Below, piece after piece: positions 49,201 to 61,367 of a stretch of 64,000 nt of DNA. Made by a program: the position numbers and the translations under genes. Origin of the DNA: Xestospongia bergquistia. Its lineage: Eukaryota > Porifera > Demospongiae > Haplosclerida > Petrosiidae. Each line of letters opens with the position of its first letter. The stretch's first letter is position 1. The stretch covers positions 4,030,001 through 4,094,000 of the forward strand of contig OZ014424.1 of NCBI GenBank assembly GCA_963965975.1, in the 5' to 3' direction. The notes below the pieces were generated by a model. That model saw only the letters and a program-made list of their open reading frames with translations. It was not told the origin of the DNA and searched no databases.

Positions 49201-52200
49201 ATGTGCTATTGTTATCCAGATACATGAACATGTTAAGATTGTGGTTATAGTTCTACATAATTTACATGTATAAACAACCACTAAAACATGAAAATGGAGG
49301 CGTTACATGTCCATGTTTTTTGTGGTTACTGCAAACAATAGGAGAGCCGGCCATAATCTGTAGCTCTATTGATAACATTAGCAGTAAACAACTAATTTAT
49401 TTCTCATTGACAAAATTTAAGAATAATTAATGATAGTAATACCTGGTATTATTAATCAGACAATATATGCATAATTCCCTTTGATGTTGGAGCAATTAAA
49501 AAGGGATTAAATCTCCATAACTACTCCTTGAAGAGGTAAGTCTGTAAGTTCTTACAAAATTTACTCCACCTCTTCAAGTATATCATTTACAAGCATCATG
49601 AGCCTAATACTAAATGTTCATAGCGAGATAACTTCACATTATAACTATACTAGTATTACTATACTATAACGGATTGTAATACTACATGCTTCTATCACTG
49701 TTTGTGTACATGTAAATTGTACATACCAATAACAGAAGGTAGTATATACCAATAGAATATATAATAGATGGTAATTCTTATAATAGCTCAGACAAATCCT
49801 ACAGTCATGTTATGTTATATGGTGACATGCGTGCATGTACTTATAATATAGACATGTCTCCTTGCTCTTTGTCATACAGAGTTAACTTCAATTATTGTGT
49901 GTACATGTACTGATGTGTTTAAGACACACTAAACAGATCTCTATCAATTATAACCTTAATTTGTAAGATTTTATTCATGCTCATTGCTAACAACATGTGT
50001 AGTCGTCTATTAGCTAATGGTCGTCTATATGTACAGTAACATAAATATCTTTGGGTCATTTGACAAAGAAACATCAATTATATATTGAATGTTGTCTATA
50101 AACCAAACTGTTCCAAGTGACATAGTGTGTGGCTTTACAACTACGTACTCATGAGGACAACATTCAATATTATTATTTAATTATATAATAATACATATAT
50201 TAAGATATATCACCTTAAGTCCTGAGACAAAGTCCTTTTCCAGTAGAGTATTGCTCTGTTCCAATTTATCTTGTTCTCCTCTTTTATCAGTAATAAGACT
50301 GTTCAAACGGACCATGTCCTTCTGTAAGGACTCAATATTGTGTTGAACATTCAAATGCTGTTTTTCTTCAGCACTGAGATCATCTATTAATATAATGATG
50401 AGTTATGATATATATTTAAGTATGGAGCTTACCATTGAGTCTCATTTTCTTTTGAGAAAGGATTAACTCCTCTTTTTGAAGGTCATCAATTGCTCTTCTC
50501 TGCTCATCAGCTTCATGAGTTTTCTTGACTAACTCATTTTGTTGTCGAAGCCAATATTGTTGCATTGTAGTACATTGTTCCATACTATCTGAGATTTGCT
50601 TCTGCAATGTAGCAATTTTTAACTCCAGTGGACCTAAATCTTCTCCCTAAAGAGACAAGTATTAATTGTAAGTTGATATAAAACACACAAATAAGATATT
50701 AGGAACTAAATTTATGAGAGTTTGAATCAATGAAAGTCATTTAGATGAGAAAAGAACTAAAAATATCTCTTTTATAACTATATGTACATTGTCTCTCTGT
50801 CATATTTGTTGTCTGTTCATTGGACTGTGTGTTTGTTTGCTTGTTTGCTCTGTTAAGCTATCTCTGTCTGTCTTTGTAATGTGGTCAGTCATTACTAATT
50901 CATGCATTGTACCAGCATATAAATGACAAAAATAGTAACACCGGAAATGCTTGCCATTTCTATTGTATTCAAAAATATCTATTTTCCATAAAAAGATTCC
51001 AGCAGTAGTATCCAGTGTTACTATTTTTATCCTTTGTATCTCAGTGTTATTCCTTTAAGATGCTATAGTCTACAGCTGTCAATGTATTCCATATATTATT
51101 ACAAGCAAATAATCTAGAGTCCTGAACAATTATTTTTATTCTATACATGTACAATACATGTATTAGAGACTTACCCCTCCTAATTTAGAGTGCTTGGCTT
51201 CAATTTTTTTGTTCAGTTGATCAATTTGAGTCTGTTTTCTTTCAATAAAAGCATTATTACGATTTATCTCAGCTTGACTCTTTGATATTAGGTCATTTTG
51301 ACATTGGATAGCAGCACCGCTCTCATCTAGTGTTTGCTGAAGTCTCTTTAGAGCTGAGCTTACATTTGAAACATCCAAAGATGATTGAGATATTTCATTT
51401 TCAACATTAGCTAGTGATATTTCCTACAGAATATGAAAACAATTAATGAACATAACAAGTAAAATGAAGTAAAAAATTAGAGGATATGAAGACACAAATT
51501 GTTGTGGTCTTAATTCAATTTGCATTGTATTTTAGGCATGAGGTACATGGACATGGACAGCTATATATAAAAATAACTTAAATTTCCTAATAAAGGGATG
51601 TTCTTTTAATCAAATTCAAAAAAAAGCACATGATGAAAACTTTCCAGTTCCATTACAAAATCAGCTTAGATATTGATGCTGGGAGAACACTTTGAGGACC
51701 TTACCTATTATGCATATTACATCTACGTGTTATATCAGGTTCCCTTGTCACACATGTTACATCTACGTGTTATATCAGGTTCCCTTGTTACACATGTTAC
51801 ATCTACATGTTATATCAGGTTCCCTTGTTACACATGTTACATCTACATGTTATATCAGGTTCCCTTGTTACACATGTTACATCTACATGTTATATCAGGT
51901 TCCCTTGTTACACATGTTACATCTACATGTTATATCAGGTTCCCTTGTTACACATGTTACATCTACATGTTATATCAGGTCTGTCAAAGGTGTTCATAGA
52001 CAAGATATCTTGTCAGATGTTTAATCAGCGTGACCTAACATGCACACAACCCCATGTAGTGATCAAACAGATAATATGCTCCATTAAACTAACCAACTCT
52101 TGTACTGCTTTGCGTAGTTTCTCTAATGATTTCTGACTGTATTGTGTAGCTTTATCCATGGTAAGTCGCTGCATCATGTTCTCCATGACTGCATCTTCTA

Positions 52201-55200
52201 GCCTTCTCTTCTCGAGTGTTTCTCTCTCTAGTTGTGTCCTAAGAGCAGATAGTTCATTCTTCTTTATAGCACACTCCTGGAAAGTAACAGATTGTTATGT
52301 TAAGACACTAATGTTATGATTCTCACTTTAATTGTTTGATGGAATGCTAAATTGTTCTAAAATTCTAAAATTGTAATGATTAATTTACTAGTCACTAAAA
52401 TTTAGTACTCATGATTAATGTAGTGTCTATAATTAAGCTATGTAATCAAATTAGGCTTAATCATAATTGCACATTACATGTGTAGTTTATATACATGTGT
52501 ATTAACACTACTCTTTTCATTAATATAATAATGAGGTCTAATGATAGGGTTTGTTTTATTACGGTTATATGTAAGACACTACCATATATGGTAATACATA
52601 CAAATTGCATATGATAATAATATTCTGTACCTACCCCAGTTACAACTGTCAGTGCTTGTTCAGTCTCTTGTAAAGCTCTTGTGTATGTCATATAGTCTAC
52701 TTTGAGTGCTTCGCTCTTCACTTCACATTGATCGATAAGTCGCTTTATATGATTAATATCAGTTTCTATTTTACGAAGTAATAGAGTGAGCTGTTCATTG
52801 TGTTCTTGTTCTTTGACAATGCTTTTCTTGTAGTTTTCTAATTCTGTATTCATACTGTGTACTTGTTGTTGTTGAATACTATCAGGAAGAGAGGGAGGAA
52901 TTAAACAATGTACATGTATATGTAAAAGATGGCAAGTAGTTTTGTACTTTCCCTGGCAATTAAAAAGGTCAAATATCACATGATATATTGTATAGCAGGA
53001 AAGTTTGCAAGAGTTTAAAATTGGCAGTTTGACAAATTTTAGTAACTTTGCCATTAATCCTCAGCAATGTGGCCACACCCATATAAATATTAGTAAATAT
53101 TGTCAAATTTCAATGATTCACTTAAACTCATTAAATGCTATTTTGGCAGTAATTCACAAAATACTATCGATGCCAAATTTACCCACTATGCAGTATCCAT
53201 ATGCTTTACATCATAATATGCATATACACATGTACATATATATAACATATACTTTCTAGCTGTCACCATAGAAGAATAAGCTTCATCTCTTCTCCTCATA
53301 CCAATCAGACTGTTGTTCCATTGATGCATTAGTTTTTTCTTCTCCAAACACAAAGCCTAGATTTAATAAAGAAGTGTACATATGGAATGTAACATTATGT
53401 CTTATCAGTACTTCTAGCTCCATAGTTGCCTCAGCGAGTAACTCTTTCATTGCTTTTGTTTCTTGTGCTTGAGCCAGACATTGTGCATGAGTTAGTGCTA
53501 TTTGCTGTTCAATTTTGTCAACATCTCGAGTTAGCCGGTCAACATATAGATCCTAAAAGACAAGAGAATTTAACTATAGAACCAAGCAAGACTTTAAAAA
53601 TTGGAATAACATAATATATTTTAAATGTTCAGTTACAAAGTATTGTGAATGAAGTTTTCCTATTACTGTACTTGTTTTAGTTTCTCTTCTTGAGCCTTAG
53701 ATACATCAGATATTGCTTTCTCTGTAGCTCTCATAGTGAGGGCAATATCTTCTTGTACTGTAGTGTGAGCTTCACTCAAATATTTTAGTCTGGCAACTGC
53801 TGTTTCCATCTCTTGTCTTAGGCTAGAAGCTGAGAGAGGGGCAAATTATAAGCACAATGTAATTATGACTGCTTTTGGTAGCATGCTACACTATATGACT
53901 GCTCTATGGTAGCATGCTACACTATATGACTGCTCTATGGTAGCATGCTACACTATATGACTGCTCTATGGTAGCGTGCTACACTATATGACTGCTTTAT
54001 GGTAGCATGCTACACTATATGACTGCTCTATGGTAGCATGCTATACTATATGATTGCACTCTTGGATACCTTGAATTTCTTTCTCTTTTATTTGTTCTTG
54101 CATCTTTTGGTATGTGTTACGTACATCAAATAAACTTTGGTCTCTTTGTTTTCGTAACTGGACCATAGCACTGTGATTATCCTATAGAAATATAGCTTTA
54201 CGTGTCAGAATGTAATGGCCTTCTCTTGCCTGTTCTTTTTCTATTAACATTTGTTGTCTTGCTAGTTGTTGCTGTACTCCATATAATTCAACTCCTATTT
54301 CTTCTCTCTCCTTTTGTGCACTTTTAAAAGTTTCTTGCTAACATGAATAGAGGCAAATAAAATAATCCATTGTACAAGTTAATACACACATATACATATA
54401 CATGTAATATACATGTACCTATATGTACATGTACATGTAACACACATCTACCTATATGAGTCCAATGTACATGTAATATATATGCACCTGTATAAGTCCT
54501 ATGTACATATAATACATATGTAACTATATGAGTCCATGTACATGCAATACATATGTACCTATAAGTCCCATGTACATGTAATACACATCTACCTATATGA
54601 GTCCAATGTACATGTAATACATATGTACCTATATAAATCCCATGTACACATCTACCTATATGAGTCCAATGTACATGTAATACATATGTACATATATAAG
54701 TCCTGTGTATATCTATTCAATCATTCATTACCTTTTCTCGAAGTTCAATTTCTAATTTCTCTTTTTGTTTTTCTAACTGTGTAGTCAGAGCAGCTTGTAC
54801 TCTCTCCATAAGAGGCTATAGCAAGAAGAGATTCAAGTATAATCACATTACATGTACACATAGAATACAAAGAATGGCTTGAATAATACTATTAATAATC
54901 ATGTAATAACTTGACTGTATTGTTATATATTGCATATAATACATGTACCAACAACTAGAATGTTTATATACTGAATATAAATGTAGTCAATACTTGATAC
55001 CGTGCCAGTATGTGTGATGATACATACTGCCATTCAATAAACATAAATGCCATTTATATAGAATTGGTAGGTCAGTACAGTCAATAATTTATACATTAAT
55101 GACAATTGCTTTCCAATATTCATTTGTTTAATACTTACATGAGAAGGATCCAAGACAACTAGCTCAGAGCTACCTCCTTCTTCTTCTTCCTCATCTTCCA

Positions 55201-55320
55201 CGTTGGGGTGTGTTGCCTCAGTCTCCACATTATCCCCAGTTAATTCTTACACAACAACGCAAGTATATTCTATTAAAAGATGTGTTCTCAATATTTACCT
55301 GTATGCTCTTCAAAGTCCAT
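46246..55320 (-). CDS. CCDC40: Coiled-coil domain-containing protein 40 (axonemal ruler)
   Basis: Nineteen exons, minus strand: 55320-55299, 55245-55139, 54815-54732, 54337-54230, 54181-54070, 53829-53672, 53552-53412, 53356-53253, 52878-52635, 52276-52094, 51423-51175, 50646-50433, 50383-50214, 48344-48253, 48128-48008, 47748-47660, 47507-47397, 46714-46567, 46509-46246. They give 906 codons in one frame. CCDC40 pairs with CCDC39 to set the 96-nm axonemal repeat and dock inner dynein arms and the N-DRC in motile cilia. Diagnostic blocks are [76 protein letters not shown] and [14 protein letters not shown]. Almost the whole protein is coiled coil after an acidic ~40-residue head, shorter than the vertebrate head. 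Intron 4 is GC-AG. Introns carry several minisatellites. Confidence 0.97.
48345..50213 (-). other. Large CCDC40 intron 13
   Basis: At 1.87 kb it is the largest intron of the gene, whose others are mostly 40-700 bases. It is AT-rich and dotted with TACATGTA/CATGTACATG motifs. Short frames at 48,600-48,836 and 48,902-49,138 have no family likeness. No nested gene is evident. Confidence 0.6.
51715..51980. repeat. 40-base minisatellite, about 6.5 units, in CCDC40 intron 10
   Basis: Near-perfect units of 'ttacatctacatgttatatc' plus 'aggttcccttgttacacatg'. The first two units have 'acgtg' for 'acatg'; later ones are identical. The period is not a multiple of three, yet three plus-strand frames of 108-110 codons stay open because the unit lacks stops in any frame. 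These are not genes. Confidence 0.95.
53868..54050. repeat. 31-base minisatellite in CCDC40 intron 5
   Basis: About six units of 'gactgctctatggtagcatg' plus 'ctacactatat', with single-base variants (agcgtg, ctttat). Each unit holds the palindrome GCATGC (GCGTGC in one unit). It lies about 20-40 bases from exon borders on both sides. Confidence 0.93.
54385..54712. repeat. Imperfect ~45-base minisatellite in CCDC40 intron 3
   Basis: Recurring 'cctatatgagtccaatgtac' then 'atgtaatacatatgta', with variants, about seven units; dense in TGTACATGTA palindromes. It fills most of the intron between exons 3 and 4. Short frames across it are repeat artefacts. Confidence 0.9.
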
Positions 55321-55343
55321 CTTTTTTTGCAAACCTTCAGTTT

Positions 55344-55357
55344 GTTACGATGGTAAC
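55344..55357. promoter_or_regulatory. RFX-type X-box
   Basis: GTTACGATGGTAAC is an imperfect inverted repeat of the form GTNRC(C)-N2-RGYAAC, the shape bound by RFX factors that drive ciliary genes. The right half (GGTAAC) fits fully; the left (GTTACG) differs at its last base. It lies 24 bases before the CCDC40 ATG and 42 before the WDR25 ATG, a usual X-box distance. Confidence 0.7.
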
Positions 55358-55366
55358 TAAGGAGAT

Positions 55367-55372
55367 CACGTG
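55367..55372. promoter_or_regulatory. E-box CACGTG
   Basis: A perfect CACGTG palindrome, the site type for bHLH-ZIP factors such as USF or MYC/MAX, between the X-box and the WDR25 start. A six-base match can occur by chance; placement in a 78-base promoter gives it some weight. Confidence 0.4.
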
Positions 55373-55398
55373 TTATTGTTTCCTCGCCCACGTACTTA

Positions 55399-56622
55399 AT
55401 GAACTTGATTGAGAAGAACTATCTCAGTAGTAGTGATGATGAAGACTCGTCTCCTGTTGCTAAAGATAAACAAACAGGTCCCATACTGTCCATGACATCA
55501 GACAATGACAGAGAGCATGTACACAAGACAAGTGATTCATTACACAACCGAGAACATCAAGTAACTCACAATCCAGTGAAAGGTTACATCTCTAAACGAA
55601 AACGACCCAACACAAGCGATCATGTAAATCCTGAACCATCATCTCTTGATAAATACACATCACTCTCAAATTACTTATCCAATACTGCCTCTAGTACTAA
55701 TCAACAGCGACCATTTCAATGGATTGGCCATCATCGACCTATAATGAGCTTAGATTGGCATCCTTTTCATCCTAATCTCTTACTGTCTTCATCACTAGAC
55801 AGTTTGATTAAAGTCTGGGACACTATATCCAAAGAACAGTGCATTGCTAGTCATTCTTTTCATACTGAGGCCGTACAATCTGCTCAATGGATATCACCTA
55901 GTCATGTATTAAGTGGGGGATTTGATAAATCAATGATGCATACTGATATAGAAACTATGAAAGTAGTGAGAACTATGCATATTGAAGGAACAGTCACAGC
56001 ATTAACAAAACATCCCACAGACTCAAATATAGTTGTTACTGGTGATTCCCTTAAGAATGTTCAGACTTGGGATCTACGTGTTGGTAAACCTACTGAACGA
56101 TATTTTGGTGCTGGGGGTCAGATATTAGATATTGAATTCATCAATGGTGGACAAGAACTTGTAGCATCTTCAGATATCGTACGCAAAAATGCTGCTAGTC
56201 AAATGCTATTAGTTTGGGAGACCCGATCAACTATAGTACGTTCTCATCAAATATACTGTGAACCGTATACTTGCGTTTGTTTGCAGAGCCATCCTTATGA
56301 TGACACATTTATAGCACAATCTAATGCTAACTATGCTGTTATTTTTAACTCAAAACGACCATATAAAATGAACAAGTACAAACGTTTTGAATCTCATTTA
56401 GTGGAAGGTTATAAAACACAGTTTGATATTAATTCTGATGGCAGTGTCCTTGCATCAGCCAGTGCAGATGGTAAACTTTACATATATGATTATTATAGTA
56501 CAAGACTTAGAAAGACGCACTCGATTGGCTCCTCTCCTACCTTAGCTGTTCAATGGCACCCTACCTTATCTTCTGTACTGGCTTGTTCATCATGGAATGG
56601 AACTATTGCTATAATATTATAG
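55399..56622 (+). CDS. WDR25: WD-repeat protein 25
   Basis: Single exon, 407 codons. The first ~100 residues are polar and low-complexity (LSSSDDEDSSPVAKDK, YISKRKRPNTSD). Residues ~105-407 form a WD40 propeller of about seven blades, with repeats ending in SLIKVWDTI, NVQTWDLRVG, MLLVWETRS and KLYIYDYYS. Family-specific stretches are HTEAVQSAQW, VLSGGFDKSMMHTDIET, IAQSNANYAVIFN and FESHLVEGYKTQFDIN, which I recognise from WDR25. WDR25 is related to the splicing factor PRP17/CDC40, but its own role is poorly known; a scaffold function is likely. The ATG is the first in frame and lies just outside the shared promoter. It runs divergently from CCDC40 and converges on the fucosidase gene, 293 bases apart stop to stop. 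Confidence 0.9.
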   Translation: MNLIEKNYLSSSDDEDSSPVAKDKQTGPILSMTSDNDREHVHKTSDSLHNREHQVTHNPVKGYISKRKRPNTSDHVNPEPSSLDKYTSLSNYLSNTASSTNQQRPFQWIGHHRPIMSLDWHPFHPNLLLSSSLDSLIKVWDTISKEQCIASHSFHTEAVQSAQWISPSHVLSGGFDKSMMHTDIETMKVVRTMHIEGTVTALTKHPTDSNIVVTGDSLKNVQTWDLRVGKPTERYFGAGGQILDIEFINGGQELVASSDIVRKNAASQMLLVWETRSTIVRSHQIYCEPYTCVCLQSHPYDDTFIAQSNANYAVIFNSKRPYKMNKYKRFESHLVEGYKTQFDINSDGSVLASASADGKLYIYDYYSTRLRKTHSIGSSPTLAVQWHPTLSSVLACSSWNGTIAIIL

Positions 56623-56914
56623 TAGATTATGTATGTTTGATATACAAAAGTTGTTTAATATCCATAATTATGTCAAAAACAATATTTTTTGGAACAAAAT
56701 TGATAATTGATGACAGCTTAACAGCAATTATAAGATTTGAAGTTGCTATTTAGAAAGTCCTTATACTTTATTGTGCATAGTTAAAAATATCTATTTTATA
56801 GAGATGATATAAATAATGTCATCTATACTACCACTAGACTTAATAATGTCAACTATATTAATGATAGACTTAATAATATCATGCATGAATGAAATTAATA
56901 TTAATATATTGAAT

Positions 56915-59667
56915 TTAGTTTGGGGAAATGTGTTCCAGTTTGATAACCCAGGCCCATTTAAGTTGTGTATCCATGGAAAGAAGAGATGGCATTAAAAAGT
57001 CAACACGTCCATTATCATTATTTAGCCATTGTATTTCACCATAACCCAGTAATGTAGTCTGAGTAGTACTAGATGTTTTGACTGAACCAAGTTTTAGAAT
57101 ACCATTATCAGGCCATTTAAGGATAATAGCATATACAGCAGCAGTAGTAGGGTTCTGAGTATACCTATAAATATTAAATAAAGTTAAGATTATTTATCAT
57201 TTAACTAACCATACATAACCATTAATAGTGTCGTTCTGATAAGTCCATGGTTTACTGCCATAAATAGCTTCACCATTAATGTTTAACCAAGATCCTTTAT
57301 TAAATAAATTAACAAGACAAATTTTTATGACTACTAGCCAGATTTGAGTGGTAGCTGAATTAACCATAACTTACCCATTTGTAACAAACGTTCCTCAAAT
57401 ATTGGTGCTATTCTACCATCAGGTGTTGGTCCTACGTTCATTAATATATTACCTCCACAACTACATAGAATAAGATATAGAATATGATTTTAAGAAAATG
57501 ATGCCTATAATGCAATCACCCATTAGAGAAAACTCTATGATCCATCCCATAAACCACTGTCTTGCATACAGTGTGCTAGAGTCCTCTGATTATTTATATG
57601 CTATACTATGTCTACTTCATTGGCTTGTAGCATAGATAATACATTTATGTACGATCTAGAAACTACAAGCTTGAATAAACACATACCTGACAGTTGAAAC
57701 TAGTTGATCTAAAATTTCCTCAATAGAAAGGAAGTCACTGAAATCAATATTTCGTCTAAAAGTCCAAGCTTTGCGATCAACTGTAAAGGCATTTTCCCAT
57801 TTGCGAACTTGAAGTTGACCTAATATGTGCAGAGTGTATTGGACATACTATTGGCAGATGTAGCTTACGTGGATTATATCTATCATTACAAGTTAAATAT
57901 CCTCCATGATGACACATATCACCAATACCCCACCTAGAAGGATAATGATATATCCATGCTAAAGTATTAGTCTATACATACCTGTCATTTACAACAACAT
58001 TGTCTTTTACAGGGCTATAAAAAATAATAAAATTAATCATTAGTCATTGTAAACAAAATATATCATGATTATAACATTCCTATGTATAGGATATTGCCCA
58101 ACCACTATGGCTTTGTTACTGATACAGCAACCTGAGAAATCACACAACAATAAATCTGGAGAGGTTTGGCAATAATGCCTTTATACATTGAGTGATTTTC
58201 ATTTTTTGAGGATCATGAATATACTTAATACTAGCAATTTGTGGTTTGTGACATAAACTTTGGTATTTTCTGAACACTGTATCTGAATATATTGATGTGA
58301 TGTTTGTCAGTACTTTCAATTTCTATGGTATCATATCACAAAATAGACAGATAACAAACTAACAGTCCGATTTACAATATCTAATACATATAAACAGTGC
58401 ACACTTATTTTATGAGGGCCTGGCCATAGATTATATAGACTATATGACCAGGATAGGAATAGATCACATGATCCCATAGAACTGAATGAACATTTTAAAA
58501 TGTACTCTGCATCCAATAAAATCAATTAATTTTATTACTTGGCAGTGCAATGCAAATATATTCGAATCAGAATTTCTTATAGTGCTTAAAAGAATCAAGC
58601 TCATTTCTATTGATCAATATTTTGTCTATATATATTTTGTTTATAACGTACTATAACATGTTTACAAAATGTTAATATAAAGTCGTTTGAATTAATTATT
58701 TGTATTAAAAACTGTTAAATGACAATTTGGGACTCTTGCTTCATATACTGACTTTAATATTGAAATATGTAATCATAAATATTATTAAGATTTAAGCCAA
58801 TAACTTTGAAGTAAGTCTTTTCACTTATGATAAATCTGAGGTAATCATACTTTCAGCGCTTTAGAACTTATAGCAAGCCATACAGTCTAATTTTTCTTAA
58901 TTCAGTTATGTACTGAAAGATGAAGTATTGTTGTGTTAAGTTAGCATGTAATAGCTACATTATTTATTATATAGAATTGAAAACTCTAATTTTAGCCATT
59001 TGCCACGTTGTCATAAGCAAGTATTACATTAAGTTAAGGTCAAGGTCAAGGTGTGTATCAGAGGTGTGTCGGTGTTTACAATCTTGGTCACTTGTCTATA
59101 CAATCTATGACCTGGCACACCCCTCATTGTTCATATTATGTATATACTAGGAATATGTGGGTTTGCGACCTCATGCAGTAGTAGGCTAGATTTGATGACT
59201 AGTGATCTGTAGTCTGTTCAAAATAATAGTGAACATTAGCATTTCTAACATAATTTCTGTATACCTAGTTTTTAACTTAGTCTTTGATCTTATTCACCCT
59301 CTAGATACCTTGTATACATCTTTTAATTGTTTTAAATATGTCTGCTTTTTCTTTCTTCAAGTTTATTGCATTGCTAAATATTGAGTAAATTTTTTGCTGT
59401 GAACATAACTGATCATATGCTTTTGCATACCTATGGTTCTAGGTTCCGGTAAACCAATTATCGCATTCCTAAGTGTGACTAAACCACACATATATATATT
59501 ATATATACTAGGGATATCTAGGTTTGTTGGAGAGTGCTCGATATCGTTTAGACAGAGCAGGTTAGACCAGGGTCAAAGGACAGAAGAATAGCATTCTCGC
59601 TTTACTGTTGTTACTCCAAGTAACAACAGTAAAACAAGAATTCTATTCTTCTGTCCTTTGACCCTGG

Positions 59668-59735
<68 letters not shown>

Positions 59736-61003
59736 ATATATACTGTATATATATATATATATATATGAGCTAAGGTGAGATTTTGCCTCACCGCTCAGAT
59801 TAGTTGCCTCATGCTAAGGCACTCAGCAATCATACTGGCTATACAAAGAGTAAAAGATAATAATAATTAGCAGTAATAATATATCATACAGATATGGCAG
59901 ATAATGTATTATTTAGCTATAGATTATTTATTAGTCACATAATACAAGTGTCTGATGTGTAGGGAAGCTTACTGAAATGAATTAGCCAGTTAAATCATCA
60001 ATACTTAGATTATTAAGACCATCAGCTTATTAATATCATTTACTACTTTCAAATGATGTATATAACAAAAGAATAAACAATGAAAATTGAATATCCATAT
60101 ACAATGTTTACCCTGTATTTAAAACATCCTTGGTATGCAAAGTATGGAAGAAAGAAACGACTTTTAAGGCATTTGTTTACATGTTACCTTTCATTATAAA
60201 GCCAAGCCAGAAACTCAGTACTGTTCCAGTATGTGTCTGGAGCTTCCCAGTCTCCATCAGACCAAATGACTTCAGGTTTGTAAGTATTGACTATTTCATG
60301 CATTTGTGGTATACTGACTTCCTATATAAGGTAATTTATAATTACTCACATGACTATCATGTTACTATTGGTAATTACCTCCACATATGTCTGTGTTTTA
60401 AACCCATTTGCCTTGTCTTGTAAATAAAGTGGATTGAACCATTCAAACAGAGAAAAGTATAGACCAAAATGAAGATCAGTGTTATTTCTAATGGCACTAG
60501 CTAAATCACCAACAAGATCACGATGTGGTCCAGTATCCATAGCATTCCAGTTCCAAGCTGTTTTACTTGGCCAATTAGTGAATCCTTCATGATGTTTACT
60601 GGTTAACACAACATACCTGTATATGTAATAACATTAATTTAGAATGTTAAAATAATGTAATATAACATTACTTTGCTCCTGATTTCTGTAACAGATTAGC
60701 CCATTGATTAGGATCAAAGAGCTCAGCTTTAAACATGGGTGCAAAATCAGCATAAGTAAAGTCAGGTGGATAATTCCTTTCCATAAAGCTCACTACACTA
60801 GGAGAAGGGTCCATTTTCCAATAATACCAGAACCATGCTGAATTAAAACTTGGCACAGAGTAGACACCCCAGTGCATAAAGATACCAATTTTAACTTCAT
60901 CATACCAGGATGGTAGTGGTCTTTTGTCCAAAGAGTCCCAGTTAGGTTGATATTGAGCTAAGATCGGTATTATCAGAAAAACAAAAAACAGAAGGTTTGC
61001 CAT
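56915..61003 (-). CDS. FUCA: Alpha-L-fucosidase (GH29), gene 1
   Basis: Nine exons, minus strand: 61003-60672, 60616-60379, 60321-60188, 58014-57982, 57933-57869, 57819-57687, 57460-57375, 57294-57210, 57164-56915; 451 codons, in frame throughout. GH29 enzymes remove terminal alpha-L-fucose from glycoproteins and glycolipids, in lysosomes or secreted. A signal peptide ([17 protein letters not shown]) starts the protein. Hallmarks are [26 protein letters not shown] (His119/His120) and [11 protein letters not shown] with the catalytic nucleophile candidate Asp212. Others are [31 protein letters not shown] and the C-terminal beta-sandwich end. The length is close to the human enzymes (~466). Intron 3 is 2.17 kb with a hairpin and an AT microsatellite. 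A paralogue follows upstream at 63,190. Confidence 0.95.
59566..59668. repeat. 103-base foldback hairpin
   Basis: Two 50-base arms with a 3-base loop (cca). The outer 27 bases (starting accagggtcaaaggacagaa) and inner ~15 bases (ending actgttgttact) pair exactly; about four mismatches lie in the middle. An (AT)n microsatellite follows at once. It could be a foldback transposon, and as RNA would form a long stem on either strand. Confidence 0.9.
59669..59766. repeat. (AT)n microsatellite
   Basis: About 100 bases of almost pure AT dinucleotide, interrupted by 'tatactgtata'. It abuts the foldback hairpin. Confidence 0.95.
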
Positions 61004-61367
61004 TTGTCTCGTTCCCAGCTACCACAATGACGCGCAGTTGACACTCCTTCTGCACGCCTCCGGCCCACCTACAAGGGGTGGGGAACTGAGTCTGCAAGTT
61101 ATATGATCAAAAAAATTATCTATGTCTATTTTTTTGGAAAAACTACCTCAGCTAGTAGCTGTTTTTCAACAGTGCCCAACAAAACAACAGAAACAAAAGA
61201 ATAATAAATAATAATAAATAAATATAAGTAAATTTAAAGAGTATTATAAACGCTTTTATATAATAACTTAAAGGTATTCAAACTTCTACATAAGTATAAG
61301 GGTGGTTGTAAACGATTCCATATACTAGTAGCTCTAAAATAGAAGGCATTATTAGCATTAATAGTTC
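61004..61367. other. 5' flank of fucosidase gene 1
   Basis: A GC-rich patch (about 61,030-61,085, gcacgcctccggcccaccta) just upstream of the ATG is a likely promoter. The rest is AT-rich, and its left side may hold the worn 3' end of the LINE relic. Confidence 0.4.

Larger units (their letters stand above)
55321..55398. promoter_or_regulatory. Divergent CCDC40/WDR25 promoter
   Basis: Only 78 bases separate the two start codons, so both 5' UTRs and the core promoter must be packed here or overlap the opposite gene. No TATA box is visible. It contains an X-box and an E-box (separate entries). Confidence 0.75.
58015..60187 (-). other. Large intron 3 of fucosidase gene 1
   Basis: Contains a foldback at 59,566-59,668, an (AT)n tract at about 59,669-59,766, and two distant inverted segments (about 58,400-58,445 and 59,085-59,130, sharing tgagg, catagatt and tatagac motifs) that may be ends of an old transposon. 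No coding frame is convincing. Confidence 0.55.

Noticed and set aside
51715-51980. CRISPR-like regular repeats
   Set aside because: Units are contiguous with no spacers, in an intron of an animal gene; it is a minisatellite.
51673-52136. Three overlapping ~110-codon frames with Tyr/Ile/Cys-rich repeats
   Set aside because: They are translations of a 40-base minisatellite without stops in three frames, inside a CCDC40 intron and on the opposite strand.
58400-59130. A possible transposon bounded by inverted 'catagatt...tatagac' segments
   Set aside because: Arms are short and interrupted and no target duplication is seen, so it is only mentioned within the intron entry.
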